Assembly: GCA_016870155.1 (NCBI GenBank)
Contig: VGCE01000010.1
Coordinates: 1-60,670 of the forward strand
Length of the DNA: 60,670 nt
Reading direction: 5' to 3'
DNA from: Actinomycetota bacterium
GTDB taxonomy: Bacteria; Actinomycetota; Thermoleophilia; Miltoncostaeales; Miltoncostaeaceae
Below, piece by piece: positions 1 to 10,831 of this stretch (positions within the stretch are counted from its first letter, which is position 1; each line of letters starts with the position of its first letter). The notes under the pieces are model-generated. The model had not been told where the DNA came from. It searched no databases and saw nothing but the letters and a program-made list of their open reading frames with translations. A program made the translations under genes and the position numbers.

Positions 1-71
1 GCCTTCCGGTCATTCCTGGAGCGGTGTCCTCACTCAGATGCAGCCCGAAGTGCTCCCGCAGTTCATGCACT
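1..71 (-). repeat. Duplicated 3' end of nrdJ (left copy, decayed)
   Basis: This stretch is a second copy of 2003-2073. Bases 1-16 are identical to 2003-2018 (the distal arm of the nrdJ terminator hairpin and what follows). The next 17 bases differ. Bases 34-70 match 2036-2072 at 35 of 37 positions and, on the minus strand, still encode the C-terminal ECMNCGSTSGC peptide of NrdJ followed by TGA. The spacing between the terminator arm and the stop codon is the same in both copies. The repeat may extend left of the window. It lies just downstream of the secreted propeller gene, so that gene is bracketed by direct repeats. Confidence 0.85.
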
Positions 72-89
72 CTTGGCGGCTACCCGACG

Positions 90-1901
90 CTACCGCAGTC
101 GCATCGCGGCGCGCGCCGCCGCCGCGTGCCGGGTACGCGCCGCCTTGGTGCACGCGGGGCGTGCACGCGCCGGCTTCGCCCTGCACTTGGCGAGATCGGC
201 GGAAAGCCGCGCCTGTGCCTTGCACAGCGCCACCTGCCGCTTGCTGCCCGAGCATGCGGCTGACGCGGCCTTGGCGGGCGCAGCGGGGGCCGCAGACGGA
301 GGGGAAGCAGGGGCGCTTGGCGCAGCGGCCCCCAACTGCGGGGCTGGGCTGGCGGCCGGCGCGCTCGCAGGGGCCGCCAAAGTCACCGGCGCGGAGGCGG
401 CGGACGGAGACCCCGTTCCGACCGAGTTCGTCGCCGTCACCGTGAACGTGTACGACGCCCCATTCGTGAGGCCACTGACCGTGCAGGTCGTCGGCGGTGT
501 CGCCGGCGCCACCGACGTCACGGAGCACGACTCGCCGGTCCCTGCCGTCGCCGTGTAGCCCGTGATCGTCTCGCCACCGTCATTCGACGGCGGTGACCAG
601 GACACTGCGACGGCTGCGTTTCCCGCCGTTCCAGTGACGCCGTGAGGCGCAGACGGGGTCTCGGGGCTCCCGGGATGCGAGTAGACGTTGACTGCACTGC
701 TGCCTCGCACCGCGATGCTCCGACCGGCGGAGGCGAGCGCCACGGCCTTGCCTGCCATGGCGCCGCCCGCGCTGCCGTCGATGTCGGCACCGCGCTGCGA
801 CCACGCAGCGTTGTTCCAGCGGTAGACGCGGGCATGCCCGGCCTCCTGCCCTGCGTCATCGTTGCCCTCTGCGCCGATCGCCACCACCCTGCCATCGCTG
901 CTGAGTGACACCGAGGTACCGGACAGGTCGCTGCCGCGCTCCCCGGCGATGGTGGTGCCGCGCTGAGACCAAACACCCGCTGCGAGGGCGTACACGAAGG
1001 TATTGCCGCGGGATGAGGCGTCATCCGGTGCGCCGACCGCCAGGACGTCCCCGCCATCGCTCAGCGATACGGACGTGCCGAACCCCGACCACGCAACACC
1101 GTTGAGATTGCCTCCGACCTGGCTCCAGAGACCGATGGCCTCGTTGAAGACGCGCACCTGGCCTGTGAGCGAGCCCCCTGCGAACCTCGCACCGATCGCA
1201 ACACGTGTACCCGTGCCGTTGAGGGAGACCGACCATCCTGACTGATCACTGGCTGCCGCCCCGTCGATGACGCCCTGGGTCGACCACGCGCCACTCGACC
1301 ATGTGTAGATGGTCGTCCGCCCGGCGTTGACCCCCGACGCGTCTCGTCGCGGTGACCCGACGGCCAGCACCGATCCGTCGTTGCTCAACGAGACCGAGAA
1401 CCCGAAGCGATCGTGGTCGTTGAGGCCGGCGAGCACAGCGCCGCGCTGAACCCATGCCGAACCGTTCCAGTCGTACACCCGCACCCATCCGTCCGGTCCG
1501 GCCTCTCCCATGTCGAAGCCGTACCCCGGCGCGCCCACCGCGAGCACGAGCCCGTCGTTGCTCAACGCGACGGACGTCCCGGCGACATCACTGGCCGTTA
1601 CCCCGCGGACGTCGGCGCCGCGCTGCGACCAGCCACCGCTGTACTGGTAGACGCGCACCGCACCGGCGTCAGTTGCCGCGGTGTCATCAGACGGTGAGCC
1701 AACCGCCATGACATTGCCATCAGCGCTCACCGCCACCCCGCCCCTGAACCCGGGCGCATCCGCCGTGGGGAGATTCACGGCACTGCCAACCGGAGCCCAC
1801 GGGTCGGATTCCGCGGCCCATGACGACCCGGGGAGGGCGAGCGAGAGGAGGGCGACCAGAGCGGCCATGGTCATCAGCAAAGCGGGGGAAGCCTTACGCA
1901 T
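90..1901 (-). CDS. Secreted beta-propeller (FG-GAP-like) protein with FN3 domain
   Basis: The 603-residue product starts with a clear signal peptide (MRK, a hydrophobic core, then SSWAA at about 25-29). About seven repeats of 50-60 residues follow. Each carries a VSLSxDGxxxAVGAPxxD-type signature preceded by a W-x-Q-R-G turn, which suggests a seven-bladed integrin-alpha/FG-GAP-like propeller. A fibronectin type III domain follows (about 400-500; SWSPPSNDGGETITGY, then YTFTVTATNSVG). The tail is Ala/Pro-rich and ends in a basic segment with four Cys. ATG 1901 is chosen because the open frame upstream runs antisense through nrdJ. The protein is probably exported and may bind a surface partner; the ligand is unknown. 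The gene lies between two copies of the nrdJ 3' end, which points to insertion of a cassette. Confidence 0.85.
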   Translation of the reverse strand: MRKASPALLMTMAALVALLSLALPGSSWAAESDPWAPVGSAVNLPTADAPGFRGGVAVSADGNVMAVGSPSDDTAATDAGAVRVYQYSGGWSQRGADVRGVTASDVAGTSVALSNDGLVLAVGAPGYGFDMGEAGPDGWVRVYDWNGSAWVQRGAVLAGLNDHDRFGFSVSLSNDGSVLAVGSPRRDASGVNAGRTTIYTWSSGAWSTQGVIDGAAASDQSGWSVSLNGTGTRVAIGARFAGGSLTGQVRVFNEAIGLWSQVGGNLNGVAWSGFGTSVSLSDGGDVLAVGAPDDASSRGNTFVYALAAGVWSQRGTTIAGERGSDLSGTSVSLSSDGRVVAIGAEGNDDAGQEAGHARVYRWNNAAWSQRGADIDGSAGGAMAGKAVALASAGRSIAVRGSSAVNVYSHPGSPETPSAPHGVTGTAGNAAVAVSWSPPSNDGGETITGYTATAGTGESCSVTSVAPATPPTTCTVSGLTNGASYTFTVTATNSVGTGSPSAASAPVTLAAPASAPAASPAPQLGAAAPSAPASPPSAAPAAPAKAASAACSGSKRQVALCKAQARLSADLAKCRAKPARARPACTKAARTRHAAAARAAMRLR

Positions 1902-1980
1902 GTGGGGAGGATGCCACAGGTCGGGGGCGCCGGGCACTGCAGGGGTCAGCCATTGGCCATGGTGTCCAACCCCCGGAACG

Positions 1981-2010
1981 CGGAAGGCCCCGACTCGGCG
2001 GGGCCTTCCG
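1981..2010 (-). terminator. Hairpin terminator downstream of nrdJ
   Basis: An 11-bp perfect stem (1981-1991 with 2000-2010) with an 8-base loop lies 25 bases past the nrdJ stop codon on the minus strand. No clear U-tract follows, so termination strength is uncertain. The distal arm is repeated at the start of the window. Confidence 0.65.
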
Positions 2011-2035
2011 GTCATTCCGTGAGCAACCGCTTTCA

Positions 2036-4862
<2,827 letters not shown>

Positions 4863-4873
<11 letters not shown>

Positions 4874-5495
4874 CAGTTGCCTCCTCGGGCTTCAATCCAT
4901 TTGGTGTGATTGCGTCATCCTCAACGCCGAGCCCACCTGCCAGCGCCCGAAGGCGGCGGCGCGGGGAGCGCTCCACGGGGAGGGGCTCGGTGAGGAGCTC
5001 GAACATGTGCTCGTCCAGCGGTCGCTGGCCGCGGGGAAGCGGGGGCTCCCGCTCGAGCCGGTGCAGCTCCTCCGCGAACTCGTCGGTGTCCTCGAATTGG
5101 CGGTACACGCTCGCGAAGCGCACGTAGGCCACCGTGTCGACGTCCTTCAGCCTGCGCAGCGCGAGCTCGCCGATGGCGTTGCTCGTGACCTCCTGCTTCA
5201 GGCGGTTCCTCAGGCTCACCTCGATGTCGCGCACGGCGGCCTCCAGGTGGGCGGTGGGCACGGGGCGCTTGTGGCACGCCCGCTGCAGCCCGGACAGCAG
5301 CTTGTCGCGCTCGAAGGACTCACGGTCGCCATTGCTCTTGATCACGATGAGTGGCATTTCCTCCACGCGCTCATACGTTGTGAAGCGCCTGCCACATGTC
5401 TGGCACTCCCGGCGCCTGCGAATGGCATCCTTGGTGTCCGGAACACGTGACTCCATCACGCGATGCTCTGAACCGTCACAATACGGGCAGATCAT
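4863..5495 (-). CDS. nrdR: Transcriptional repressor NrdR
   Basis: The 210-residue repressor of ribonucleotide reductase genes has an N-terminal zinc ribbon with Cys3, Cys6, Cys31 and Cys34 and the basic IRRRRECQTCGRRFTTYER stretch. An ATP-cone domain follows at about 46-136, which senses ATP/dATP in this family. The roughly 60-residue C-terminal extension, rich in Arg and Pro, is longer than usual. ATG 5495 is chosen because MICPYC is the conserved N-terminus. A TAGTGT hexamer 7 bases upstream suggests a leaderless mRNA. The gene precedes and overlaps nrdJ, and NrdR boxes over its promoter indicate autoregulation. Confidence 0.97.
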
Positions 5496-5502
5496 GGGTT
5501 TG

Positions 5503-5551
5503 ACACTAGGTGTGGCGTGGGCGACATGGAGCGGCACACTACATCTTGTGT
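5503..5551 (-). promoter_or_regulatory. NrdR boxes and leaderless promoter of nrdR-nrdJ
   Basis: Box 1 at 5536-5551 (ACACTACATCTTGTGT) fits the NrdR consensus at its conserved positions. A weaker box at 5503-5518 (ACACTAGGTGTGGCGT) begins 33 bases away, close to the three-turn spacing typical of paired NrdR sites. The weaker box contains a TAGTGT -10 hexamer (minus strand, 5508-5503) that ends 7 bases before the nrdR ATG. Bound NrdR would therefore cover the core promoter. The box assignments rest on eye matching to the known consensus. Confidence 0.75.
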
Positions 5552-5632
5552 TCTGCACGATGCAAGATGGGCCTTTGCCGCTGATTTTGCGATCTGGCAG
5601 CAAAATGCGCGAAAACACCGATGGAGGACGAC

Positions 5633-6733
5633 ATGCATGCGATAGAGCTTCCCGACACCCCCGAGCTGCGAACGAAGTTCGCCGAGGATGGCGCATATGG
5701 CATGAAGCTGCTCGGGCTCGCGGGCCCCGATGTGCAGCCGTGGGAGGATGGCTTTCGCACCCACGACATCGCCGAGCACTCCTTCGAGTGGTGGTACTTC
5801 GACATGCAACTCGACGATGGATCCGCTCTGGTGGCCGCCTTCAGCACCAAGCCCCCGGCGCGCGCGGACGGTCCCATCGCGCCCTCGGTGCTCATCATCC
5901 ACCGCGATGCGCAGGGCACCTCCATTCGCGAGGACATCCCGCAGCCCCCCGATGCCTTCTCATCGGCCACCGACGGCTGCCATGTGGCCATCGGTGACAG
6001 TCACGCCATCGGCGACCTCGCGCACTACGACCTACGGATGCGCGGCGACAGGGTGCAGGCCGACCTCGTGATCGACCGCGCGTGCCCGTCGTGGCGCCCG
6101 GGCGCGGGCATGACCTTCCTCGACCACGCCAAGCGGCACTACCTGGCCTGGGTGGTGCCGGTGCCGTCCGGGCGCGTGGCCGGCACCGTGACCGTGGACG
6201 GCCAGGCCCGGCAGGTGACCGGCGCGGCGTATCACGACCACAACTGGGGCAACCGGCAGATGAACGCCGGGCTCGACCACTGGTACTGGGGCCGCGCGCA
6301 CATCGGTGGCTACACCGTGGTGTATGCGCGCCTCACCACCCGCGGGGTGCTCGGCGTGGGCCAGATCCACCTGCCCACCGTCATGCTGGCCACACGCGAC
6401 CGGCTGCTCACCGACGACCCCCTGCCCCTGCGCCTCGTGACCTCGGGCGAGGTCCCCGGCCCGGCGCCCGAGAAGCAGCCCTACCCCACCTCGCTCGAGT
6501 GGACCTGGGCGCACGGGGATGAGCACTTCCGCATGAGCGTGAGCAACCCGCGCCTCATCGAGTCGCTCGACATGGGCGACGGCGGCGCCTCATGGCGCCA
6601 CCGGCTGCTGCACGCCGGCGAGCACCCCTGGTATTACGACTTCATCGCCGACATGGAGCTGGACATCCACGTGGCCGGGGTCAACGACACCGTGACGGGC
6701 GAGACGCTCTACGAGAAGATGATGGTGCGCTAG
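5633..6733 (+). CDS. AttH/CrtC-like lipocalin-fold hydratase family protein
   Basis: The 366-residue product carries signatures of the AttH/CrtC (carotenoid 1,2-hydratase-like) family: EHSFEWWYFDMQLDDG near 45-60, AYHDHNWGN in the middle and YWGRAHIGGYTVVYAR just after. These are tandem lipocalin-like beta-barrels. Members include hydroxyneurosporene hydratase and several uncharacterised proteins, so a hydratase or lipid-binding role is possible but not shown. No signal peptide is seen. ATG 5633 is preferred over ATG 5621 because GGAGG at 5623-5627 then serves as its ribosome-binding site. The gene is divergent from nrdR and its stop overlaps the convergent lepB stop by four bases. Confidence 0.8.
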   Translation: MHAIELPDTPELRTKFAEDGAYGMKLLGLAGPDVQPWEDGFRTHDIAEHSFEWWYFDMQLDDGSALVAAFSTKPPARADGPIAPSVLIIHRDAQGTSIREDIPQPPDAFSSATDGCHVAIGDSHAIGDLAHYDLRMRGDRVQADLVIDRACPSWRPGAGMTFLDHAKRHYLAWVVPVPSGRVAGTVTVDGQARQVTGAAYHDHNWGNRQMNAGLDHWYWGRAHIGGYTVVYARLTTRGVLGVGQIHLPTVMLATRDRLLTDDPLPLRLVTSGEVPGPAPEKQPYPTSLEWTWAHGDEHFRMSVSNPRLIESLDMGDGGASWRHRLLHAGEHPWYYDFIADMELDIHVAGVNDTVTGETLYEKMMVR

Positions 6734-7449
6734 CTGAGGAAGCGCACCCGCGAGATGGGCCAGTAGATGATCTCGGCCTGGCCGATCACGCTGGACCGCG
6801 GCGTGAACTCGGCGCCGCGCTCCAGCCATACGTGGGCGTCGCATGAGCCCGGGCGGTTGTCGCCCAGCACCAGCAGGTTGTCGGCCGGCACCTCGGGGAA
6901 GCCGGCCTCGTAGTCGGGGGTGATGGCCGACTCGATGATGAGCGGCTGGGCCTTGGCCTCACCGGCCTTCTTCACGTAGGTGACATTGGTGATGTCACCC
7001 TCGCCGAGGGTCTCCTCGCGCACGCCGTCGGGCCCGAACGAGTTGGGCTCGGCCACGCGGCGCACCGCCAGCGTCCCGCCCGGGCGAAGCGCCGGGTTGG
7101 GGTTGGACTGCGAGATGGTCTCCTGCTTCACCGTCACGGTGTCGCCCGGCAGGCCGATGACCCGCTTGACGAACGGCACGTCACCGGGCTCGCTGCACGC
7201 GGCGCGAGCGCCCGCGGTGGGGTCGAACACCACCACGTCGCCACGCGAGACATCGCGCAGCTTGTAGATGACGCGGTTGGCAATGACCCGGTCGGGGGCG
7301 CGGTCGCCGGTGGAGTTGGCGCCCTGGATGGCCGGGTACATGGAGTTGGTGGGGATCTCATACGGCTTGGCCACCGACGCCTGGATCACGAACGCGAGCG
7401 TGACCGCCACCGCCACCGGCAGGATGAGGTCCTTGATGACCTTCCTCAT
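6730..7449 (-). CDS. lepB: Signal peptidase I
   Basis: The 239-residue membrane serine protease cleaves Sec/Tat signal peptides. A single N-terminal transmembrane helix (about 8-24) precedes the catalytic Ser36 in NSMYP. The general base is Lys95 in KRVIGLPGD. The LLVLGDNRPGSCDAHVW box lies near 195-211. ATG 7449 overlaps the stop of the upstream small membrane protein (ATGA), so the two are translationally coupled. In the usual GDN-S-DSR box the DSR part is replaced by DAH here. Confidence 0.95.
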   Translation of the reverse strand: MRKVIKDLILPVAVAVTLAFVIQASVAKPYEIPTNSMYPAIQGANSTGDRAPDRVIANRVIYKLRDVSRGDVVVFDPTAGARAACSEPGDVPFVKRVIGLPGDTVTVKQETISQSNPNPALRPGGTLAVRRVAEPNSFGPDGVREETLGEGDITNVTYVKKAGEAKAQPLIIESAITPDYEAGFPEVPADNLLVLGDNRPGSCDAHVWLERGAEFTPRSSVIGQAEIIYWPISRVRFLS

Positions 7450-7994
7450 GCGGTGCCCGCGCCGCCCGGCCCGTCGCCGCTGCCGGCAGCGCCGCCGCCC
7501 TCACCACCGCCATCGCCGCCCGAGCCGCCACGGCGCGATGCGATGAGGTAGATGACGAAGCCGATGAGCGCCAGGCCCACGGCCACGATGGTGGCGATGG
7601 CCACGGCGCTGAGGCCGCCCTCGTCCTTCTCGATGGTGTCGTCGCCCGACCTGCCGGGGTCCTGCGCCGATGCTGACTCATCGCCCGCCGGCACGTCGGC
7701 CGACGACCCCGATGCCGAGGTGGCGCCGCATGCCTGGCCGGGGCGCCGGATGTTGGTGAGCTCGGCCTGGCGGATGACGTCGACGGCCGCGCCGTACTGC
7801 TGCTGGTCGGGCCGGACGAGCTTGAGGGCCTCTTGGTAGTCGGCCAGCGTGTAGCAGCCGTTGATCTGGCCGTTGTCCTCGTAGTCGGCCAGCACCTGGC
7901 GGCCGCCCGCGAGGGCGGGCATGGCGAACACGCCCAGCAGGAGCGCGACGACGAACGACACGGCTACGCTGCGTCGGATGAGGGCGGCAGACAC
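7446..7994 (-). CDS. Small secreted/membrane protein of the ADY-G-x-Y family
   Basis: The 182-residue protein has a signal peptide (SVAVSFVVALLLGVFAMPALA) and a roughly 50-residue domain starting VLADYEDNGQINGCYTLADY. A Ser/Asp-rich linker, a transmembrane helix (about 132-152) and a Gly-rich cytoplasmic tail follow. The domain is shared with the protein at 37867-38346, and I recall similar ones in Thermoleophilia; its function is unknown. GTG 7994 is chosen because a TACGCT hexamer lies 7 bases upstream (leaderless pattern). It is co-translated with signal peptidase I, suggesting a link to export or surface processing. Confidence 0.75.
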   Translation of the reverse strand: MSAALIRRSVAVSFVVALLLGVFAMPALAGGRQVLADYEDNGQINGCYTLADYQEALKLVRPDQQQYGAAVDVIRQAELTNIRRPGQACGATSASGSSADVPAGDESASAQDPGRSGDDTIEKDEGGLSAVAIATIVAVGLALIGFVIYLIASRRGGSGGDGGGEGGGAAGSGDGPGGAGTA

Positions 7995-8007
7995 GCAGGC
8001 GAGCGTA
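7995..8007 (-). promoter_or_regulatory. Leaderless -10 element (TACGCT)
   Basis: TACGCT (minus strand, 8007-8002) is followed by 7 bases and then the GTG start of the small membrane protein. This matches the TAnnnT-N6-9-start pattern seen at several genes here. No convincing -35 was found. Confidence 0.45.
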
Positions 8008-8060
8008 GCCGGTCGGGAGGACCCACGCTGACCGGCGCGGTCGCTGGCGCACGTGGCACG

Positions 8061-9974
8061 ATGGTCGCCGGCGGCCTGCTGCTGGCGGCCTGGGCCGTGC
8101 TCGCCGTGCTGAGCGGCGGCATCGACCTGGGCGATGGCCTTGCCACGCGCGGGGCCACCGCCGCCATGCTGGCGGCGGTGGTGGCCGCGCCCTTCGCGGC
8201 CTGGGCGCTCATGCGCTCGCGCGACCGCGCGGCGCCCCGCTCGGGCCCCGCCCTGCTGGCGATCGGCGGACTCGGCGGCCTGGCGCTGTGGGCGGGAGTC
8301 TCCATCGGGTGGTCGCTGGCCGGTGACCTGTCGTGGACCGAGGCCAACCGCATCGCACTGGCCACCCTGGCGCTGGTCATCGGCATCGCGTTGGCGTCGC
8401 TCATCCCGCGGGCGCCTGAGCGCTTCGCGGCCGGCCTGGCCATCGCGGCCACGCCGGTGGTGATCTGGGCGCTGCTCGCGCGGTGCCTGCCCACGGTGTT
8501 CGGCAGCGACTTCGAGCCCTCGCGCCTGCAGGCGCCGGTGGGCTACTGGAATGCCCTGGCGCTGGTGGCGGTGATCGCCGTGCCGGGAATCCTCTGGTGG
8601 GCCTCCCGCCCGGGCGGCGACCAGCGCGACCTGATGGGCGCGGCGGCGGCCATGGCAGTGGTGGTGACCACCCTCGTGCTCACATACTCGCGCAGCGGCC
8701 TGTTGGCCCTCATCGCGGTGCTGGTGATCGTGATCGGCCTCATGCCGGGTCGCGTGCGGCAGGCATCTGCCGTGGCCGGCGGAATCGCGGGGGCGATCCT
8801 CCCCGTGGCCTATGGGCTCACCACCGATGCGCTGACCGGCGACGCCCTCATCGCGGCCGACCGCAGCGACGCCGGCCTCGGCCTGCTGTGGCGCCTGCTG
8901 CTGGGGCTCGCCATCGCGGCCGGGGTTGCCTGGGGAATCCGGCGGCTGATGGGCAGCGGGCGCCTCACGCGACGCCGCGCGGGCATCGCCGCCATCGTCG
9001 GCGTGCTGGTGCTGGTGGCCGTGGCGGGCGCCTACGCCCTGGCCAAGCCGCGTGACGTGGGCGCGTGGATATCGGCGCGCACCTCGGAGATCACCGGCAC
9101 CTCGGGCGGGCTGGCCAATACGCCCGGCAGGCTCGGCAGCCTCGACACCAACCAGCGGCTCGACTGGTGGGGCGAGGCCGCACGATCGGTGCGCGACAAC
9201 GCCCTGGTGGGCGAGGGCGCGGGCACGTTCGCGCTGGTGCACCTGCGCGAGCGGGTGAGCGGCGAGGACCGCCTCAACGTGCGCCAGCCGCATAACCTGG
9301 TGCTCGAGATCGGATCGGGCCTGGGCATCATCGGCCTCGCGCTGCTCGGCTGCCTCATCGCCGGCGTGGCGTGGGCCGCGGTGCGGGCGTTCCAGGGTCG
9401 CGCGCCACCCACGGTGGCGTTGCCGCTGGCGGTGTTCGGGGCGTTCGCCTTGCAGTCGCAACTCGACTGGAGCTGGACGGTGCCCGCCCTCACCACGGCC
9501 GCCATGGCCGCGGGGGGAGTGGTGATCGCCTCGGCCGCGCCGGGGCCGGCGGCGCCCGGGCACGCCCTGCCCCGCCCGGTGGTGGCGGGCGCATGGGCAC
9601 TGGCGCCCGTCATCGTGCTGAGCGCCGTGCTGCCCTGGTGGAGCCAGGAGAAGGTGGCATCGGGCAACCAGGCCATCTCGACCGGGCAGCCGGCCGTCGC
9701 CGAGAAGCGGGCCATCGAGGCGTCCGACCTCAACCCGCTGGCCGTGCAGCCCTGGCTGCTGCGCGCACGGGCGGCCGCGCTGGCCAGCGACCCCGTGGGC
9801 ATGCGCGCCGCGGCCCGGCAGGCCACCGTGGTGCAGCCCTCCAACCCGGCCGCCTGGACCCTGCTGGCGATCTCCTACGGCGACACCGCAGCCGGACGCG
9901 CGGCGTGGCAGCAGGTGCTGGTGCTGAGCCCCAACGACGCCCGCGCGCGCCTGGCGCTCGAGGCAACCGACTAG
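8061..9974 (+). CDS. O-antigen ligase/polymerase-like membrane protein with TPR-like tail
   Basis: The 637-residue integral membrane protein has about 11-12 hydrophobic helices. Two hallmarks of the Wzy_C/WaaL O-antigen ligase family are visible: YSRSGLLAL in a mid-protein helix and QPHNLVLEIGSGLGIIG in and after the large periplasmic loop. The last 110 residues are helical and Ala-rich with a TPR-like pattern (ISTGQPAVAEKRAIEASDLNP), as in many actinobacterial members. It probably ligates or polymerises glycan chains on the outer face. ATG 8061 is the first standard start in frame after the divergent neighbour's promoter; no ribosome-binding site is evident. Confidence 0.85.
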   Translation: MVAGGLLLAAWAVLAVLSGGIDLGDGLATRGATAAMLAAVVAAPFAAWALMRSRDRAAPRSGPALLAIGGLGGLALWAGVSIGWSLAGDLSWTEANRIALATLALVIGIALASLIPRAPERFAAGLAIAATPVVIWALLARCLPTVFGSDFEPSRLQAPVGYWNALALVAVIAVPGILWWASRPGGDQRDLMGAAAAMAVVVTTLVLTYSRSGLLALIAVLVIVIGLMPGRVRQASAVAGGIAGAILPVAYGLTTDALTGDALIAADRSDAGLGLLWRLLLGLAIAAGVAWGIRRLMGSGRLTRRRAGIAAIVGVLVLVAVAGAYALAKPRDVGAWISARTSEITGTSGGLANTPGRLGSLDTNQRLDWWGEAARSVRDNALVGEGAGTFALVHLRERVSGEDRLNVRQPHNLVLEIGSGLGIIGLALLGCLIAGVAWAAVRAFQGRAPPTVALPLAVFGAFALQSQLDWSWTVPALTTAAMAAGGVVIASAAPGPAAPGHALPRPVVAGAWALAPVIVLSAVLPWWSQEKVASGNQAISTGQPAVAEKRAIEASDLNPLAVQPWLLRARAAALASDPVGMRAAARQATVVQPSNPAAWTLLAISYGDTAAGRAAWQQVLVLSPNDARARLALEATD

Positions 9975-9982
9975 GAGGACCC

Positions 9983-10693
9983 GTGGCCACCATCGTGCTG
10001 CTGCATCCGTTCCCCGTGGACCACCGCTTCTGGGACGACGTAACGCCCGCGCTCGAGGCGGCCGGGCACGAGGTGCTGGCCCCCGATCTGCCGGGCTTCG
10101 GTGCCAGCCCCGCCCGGCCGGGCTGGACCATGGAGGAGGCGGCCGACCTCCTGGCCCCGGACATCCCCCCGGGGTCGGTGGTGGCCGGGCTCTCGATGGG
10201 CGGCTACCTGGCGCAGGCCATCGTGGCGCGCCACCCCGATCGCGTTGGGCGGCTGGTGCTGGCCGACACCCGCGCCGAAGGCGAGACGCCCGAGGGGGTC
10301 GAGGCGCGGCGCGAGGCCGCCAACGCCCTACGACGCGACGGCACCGCGCAGTTCATCCCGGCGTTCCTCACGCGCGCGCTGGGCCCGGCGCCGTCCGATC
10401 ACGCCGTGGCCAGGCTCACCGAGCTGGCATCGGCCCAGACCGCCGACGCCATGGCCGAGGCCACCATCGCCATCAGCCGGCGGCCCGACCACACCGCCCT
10501 CTTGCCGCGCATCGCCGTGCCCGCGCTGGTGATCGTGGGCGAGCACGACCAGGTGACCCCTCCGCCGCTCGCCACCGTGCTGGCGCGGGGAATCCCCGAC
10601 GCCCGCTTGGCCGTGATCGGCGGATCCGGCCACATGACCGCCCTCGAGCAGCCCCGGGAGTGGGCCGAGCTGGTCATCGAGTTCATCGGCTAG
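9983..10693 (+). CDS. Alpha/beta-fold hydrolase
   Basis: The 236-residue protein has a complete catalytic triad for the fold: nucleophile Ser71 in GLSMGG, acid Asp189 in VGEHDQVTPP and His217 in GSGHMT. The HPFPVDHRFW segment at about 8-17 would form the oxyanion region. The lid between about 100 and 165 is helical. GTG 9983 is supported by AGGAGG at 9973-9978. The gene starts 8 bases after the O-antigen-ligase-like gene and may be co-transcribed with it. Substrate cannot be read from sequence. Confidence 0.88.
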   Translation: MATIVLLHPFPVDHRFWDDVTPALEAAGHEVLAPDLPGFGASPARPGWTMEEAADLLAPDIPPGSVVAGLSMGGYLAQAIVARHPDRVGRLVLADTRAEGETPEGVEARREAANALRRDGTAQFIPAFLTRALGPAPSDHAVARLTELASAQTADAMAEATIAISRRPDHTALLPRIAVPALVIVGEHDQVTPPPLATVLARGIPDARLAVIGGSGHMTALEQPREWAELVIEFIG

Positions 10694-10792
10694 GCGGACC
10701 GCCGTGCACACGGCAGGCCCATGTGGCACACGACCGGGGCGCCGCGGTCAGGCGGTGCGGCATCATCAACATCCTGCAAATCATCGCTTTTC

Positions 10793-10822
10793 TTGACTTG
10801 TCGCGGCTCGGCGACATACCCT
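10793..10822 (+). promoter_or_regulatory. Promoter of the second hydrolase-like gene
   Basis: TTGACT (10793-10798), an 18-base spacer and TACCCT (10817-10822) resemble a sigma-70 promoter. The start codon ATG 10832 lies 9 bases after the -10, so transcription probably begins at or within a few bases of the ATG. No Shine-Dalgarno sequence is present. Confidence 0.6.
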
Positions 10823-10831
10823 GCCCGACCT

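Noticed and set aside
5496-5632. Possible cobalamin riboswitch before nrdR-nrdJ
   Set aside because: The spacer is short, holds NrdR boxes and a -10 next to the ATG, and no B12-box-like core was seen.
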